A stretch of 64,000 bases of DNA from Chloroflexota bacterium (lineage in GTDB: Bacteria > Chloroflexota > Anaerolineae > UBA7937 > B3-Chlor). The position numbers and the translations under genes are program-made. Of this stretch, positions 63,131-64,000 are shown piece by piece. A model generated the notes under the pieces. The model saw nothing but the letters and a program-made list of their open reading frames with translations, was not told where the DNA came from and did no database searches. The stretch lies in assembly GCA_030603665.1 (NCBI GenBank), contig JAUVXJ010000016.1, forward strand, positions 1 to 64,000, in the 5' to 3' direction. Each line of letters starts with the position of its first letter. The first letter of the stretch is position 1.

Positions 63131-64000
63131 ATGAAAGTCCTGCTATCGGGGAATGAGGCCGTCGCTCGCGGGGCTTACGAGAGCGGCGTCGTATTCGCCA
63201 GCGCCTATCCAGGCACTCCGAGTACCGAGATTCTGGAAAACATCGTGCAGTACGAGGAGATATACGCGGAGTGGTCACCCAACGAGAAGGTCGCCCTGGA
63301 CGCGGCGATCGGAGCCGCCTATGCGGGCAAGCGAGCCTTGGCAGCCATGAAGATGGTGGGTCTGAATGTAGCTGCAGAGGGGCTTTTCTATTCCTCACAC
63401 ACGGGTTTCGACGGAGCCTTGGTCATAGTCAACGCGGATGATCCTGGGATGCACAGTTCTCAGAATGAACAGGACAACCGGCACTATGCCAAGTTCGCCA
63501 AGGTGCCCATGCTTGAGCCCACCGATAGCCAGGAGGCCAAGGACTTCGTAGGTTTGGCCTTGGACATCAGCGAGGAGTTCGATACACCGGTTCTGCTGCG
63601 TCTGAGCACTCGCATTTGCCACTCCAGCGCGCTAGTGGAGCTGGGCGAGCGGAAGGCAAAGAAGGATGAGCCGAAACCGTTCGCGCGGAACCCTGCAAAG
63701 TATTGCATGATCCCCGGCTTCGCGCGACGGCGCCATCCGGTCATGGAACAACGCTTGAAGGATCTGGCAGAGTATGCAGAGACTTTTCCGTACAACAAGG
63801 TCGAATGGGGGGATCGATCTCTGGGAGTGGTGGCCAACGGCGTGGCCTACCAATACGCGCGAGAGGTGTTCCCTGAGGCCTCCTTCCTCAGGTTAGGCAT
63901 GAGTTGGCCGTTGCCGGAGAAGCTGATCCGGGACTTCGCCTCGCAGGTGGACAAGGTTGTGGTCGTCGAGGAGTTGGACCCGTTCCTAGAAGAGCACCTG
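63131..64000 (+). CDS. iorA: Indolepyruvate:ferredoxin oxidoreductase alpha subunit, partial
   Basis: An open frame from the ATG at 63131 runs out of the window (290 codons seen). The start KVLLSGNEAVARGAYESGV, then YPGTPSTEILENI, EWSPNEKVALDAAIGAAYAG with KMVGLNVAAE, and NADDPGMHSSQNEQDNR are the pyrimidine-binding domain pattern of IorA, a thiamine-diphosphate enzyme. It oxidatively decarboxylates arylpyruvates to aryl-acetyl-CoA and reduces ferredoxin. The C-terminal iron-sulfur part lies outside the window. In this context it could deliver reduced ferredoxin for ATP-driven ring reduction. Confidence 0.88.
   Translation, partial: MKVLLSGNEAVARGAYESGVVFASAYPGTPSTEILENIVQYEEIYAEWSPNEKVALDAAIGAAYAGKRALAAMKMVGLNVAAEGLFYSSHTGFDGALVIVNADDPGMHSSQNEQDNRHYAKFAKVPMLEPTDSQEAKDFVGLALDISEEFDTPVLLRLSTRICHSSALVELGERKAKKDEPKPFARNPAKYCMIPGFARRRHPVMEQRLKDLAEYAETFPYNKVEWGDRSLGVVANGVAYQYAREVFPEASFLRLGMSWPLPEKLIRDFASQVDKVVVVEELDPFLEEHL

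Overview
This window reads as a high-GC chromosomal piece of an anaerobic bacterium, most likely a member of the Chloroflexota (Anaerolineae-like). The phylum call is an inference. It rests on large SBBP/Rhs surface proteins, GT-C glycosyltransferases with a C-terminal beta-sandwich tail, a DUF6754/MutL membrane cluster, characteristic intergenic repeats and a MenA-type prenyltransferase. I found no rRNA, tRNA or CRISPR array. Promoters close to the sigma70 consensus (TTGACA-17/18-TATAAT) stand in front of most transcription units.

Positions 1-14120 hold cell-envelope glycan genes (flippase-like protein, GT2, B12/radical SAM protein, phosphodiesterase-like membrane protein and two GT-C membrane proteins). 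They are interleaved with cvpA-mutS2 and with a MaoC / ferredoxin-FAD oxidoreductase unit. An intergenic region full of repeats (14178-14774) follows. Positions 14775-28230 form a polymorphic Rhs locus on the minus strand. It has one giant secreted SBBP-YD-repeat-DUF11-Rhs protein with an HELAH metallopeptidase-like tip, a lipoprotein gene, a displaced orphan Rhs core plus tip, a candidate immunity gene overlapping it by one base, and a decayed third Rhs core. Positions 28373-32612 carry a hotdog thioesterase, MenA-like prenyltransferase, FtsK and family-4 uracil-DNA glycosylase.

Positions 33149-40623 are a plus-strand run of eight mostly unnamed genes: a DUF6754-like protein, polytopic proteins, a zinc-ribbon membrane protein, a MutL-type ASKHA protein without any mutase, and a KOW-like protein. 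This looks like a coherent membrane-associated system of unknown function.

Positions 41417-63019 are an anaerobic aromatic-acid (benzoyl-CoA) degradation region. It encodes dienoyl-CoA hydratase (dch), 6-oxocyclohexenecarbonyl-CoA hydrolase (oah/bamA) and 6-hydroxycyclohexenecarbonyl-CoA dehydrogenase (had). It also encodes a benzoyl-CoA-reductase/2-hydroxyacyl-CoA-dehydratase type subunit with its ATP-dependent activase, beta-oxidation enzymes, an acyl-CoA ligase, a GlcD-HdrD-like flavo/iron-sulfur fusion, an MFS carrier and a Liv-type ABC importer. Only one catalytic subunit and one activase are visible, against the four subunits of a classical class I benzoyl-CoA reductase. The window ends inside an indolepyruvate:ferredoxin oxidoreductase alpha gene, which could supply low-potential electrons to that reductase.
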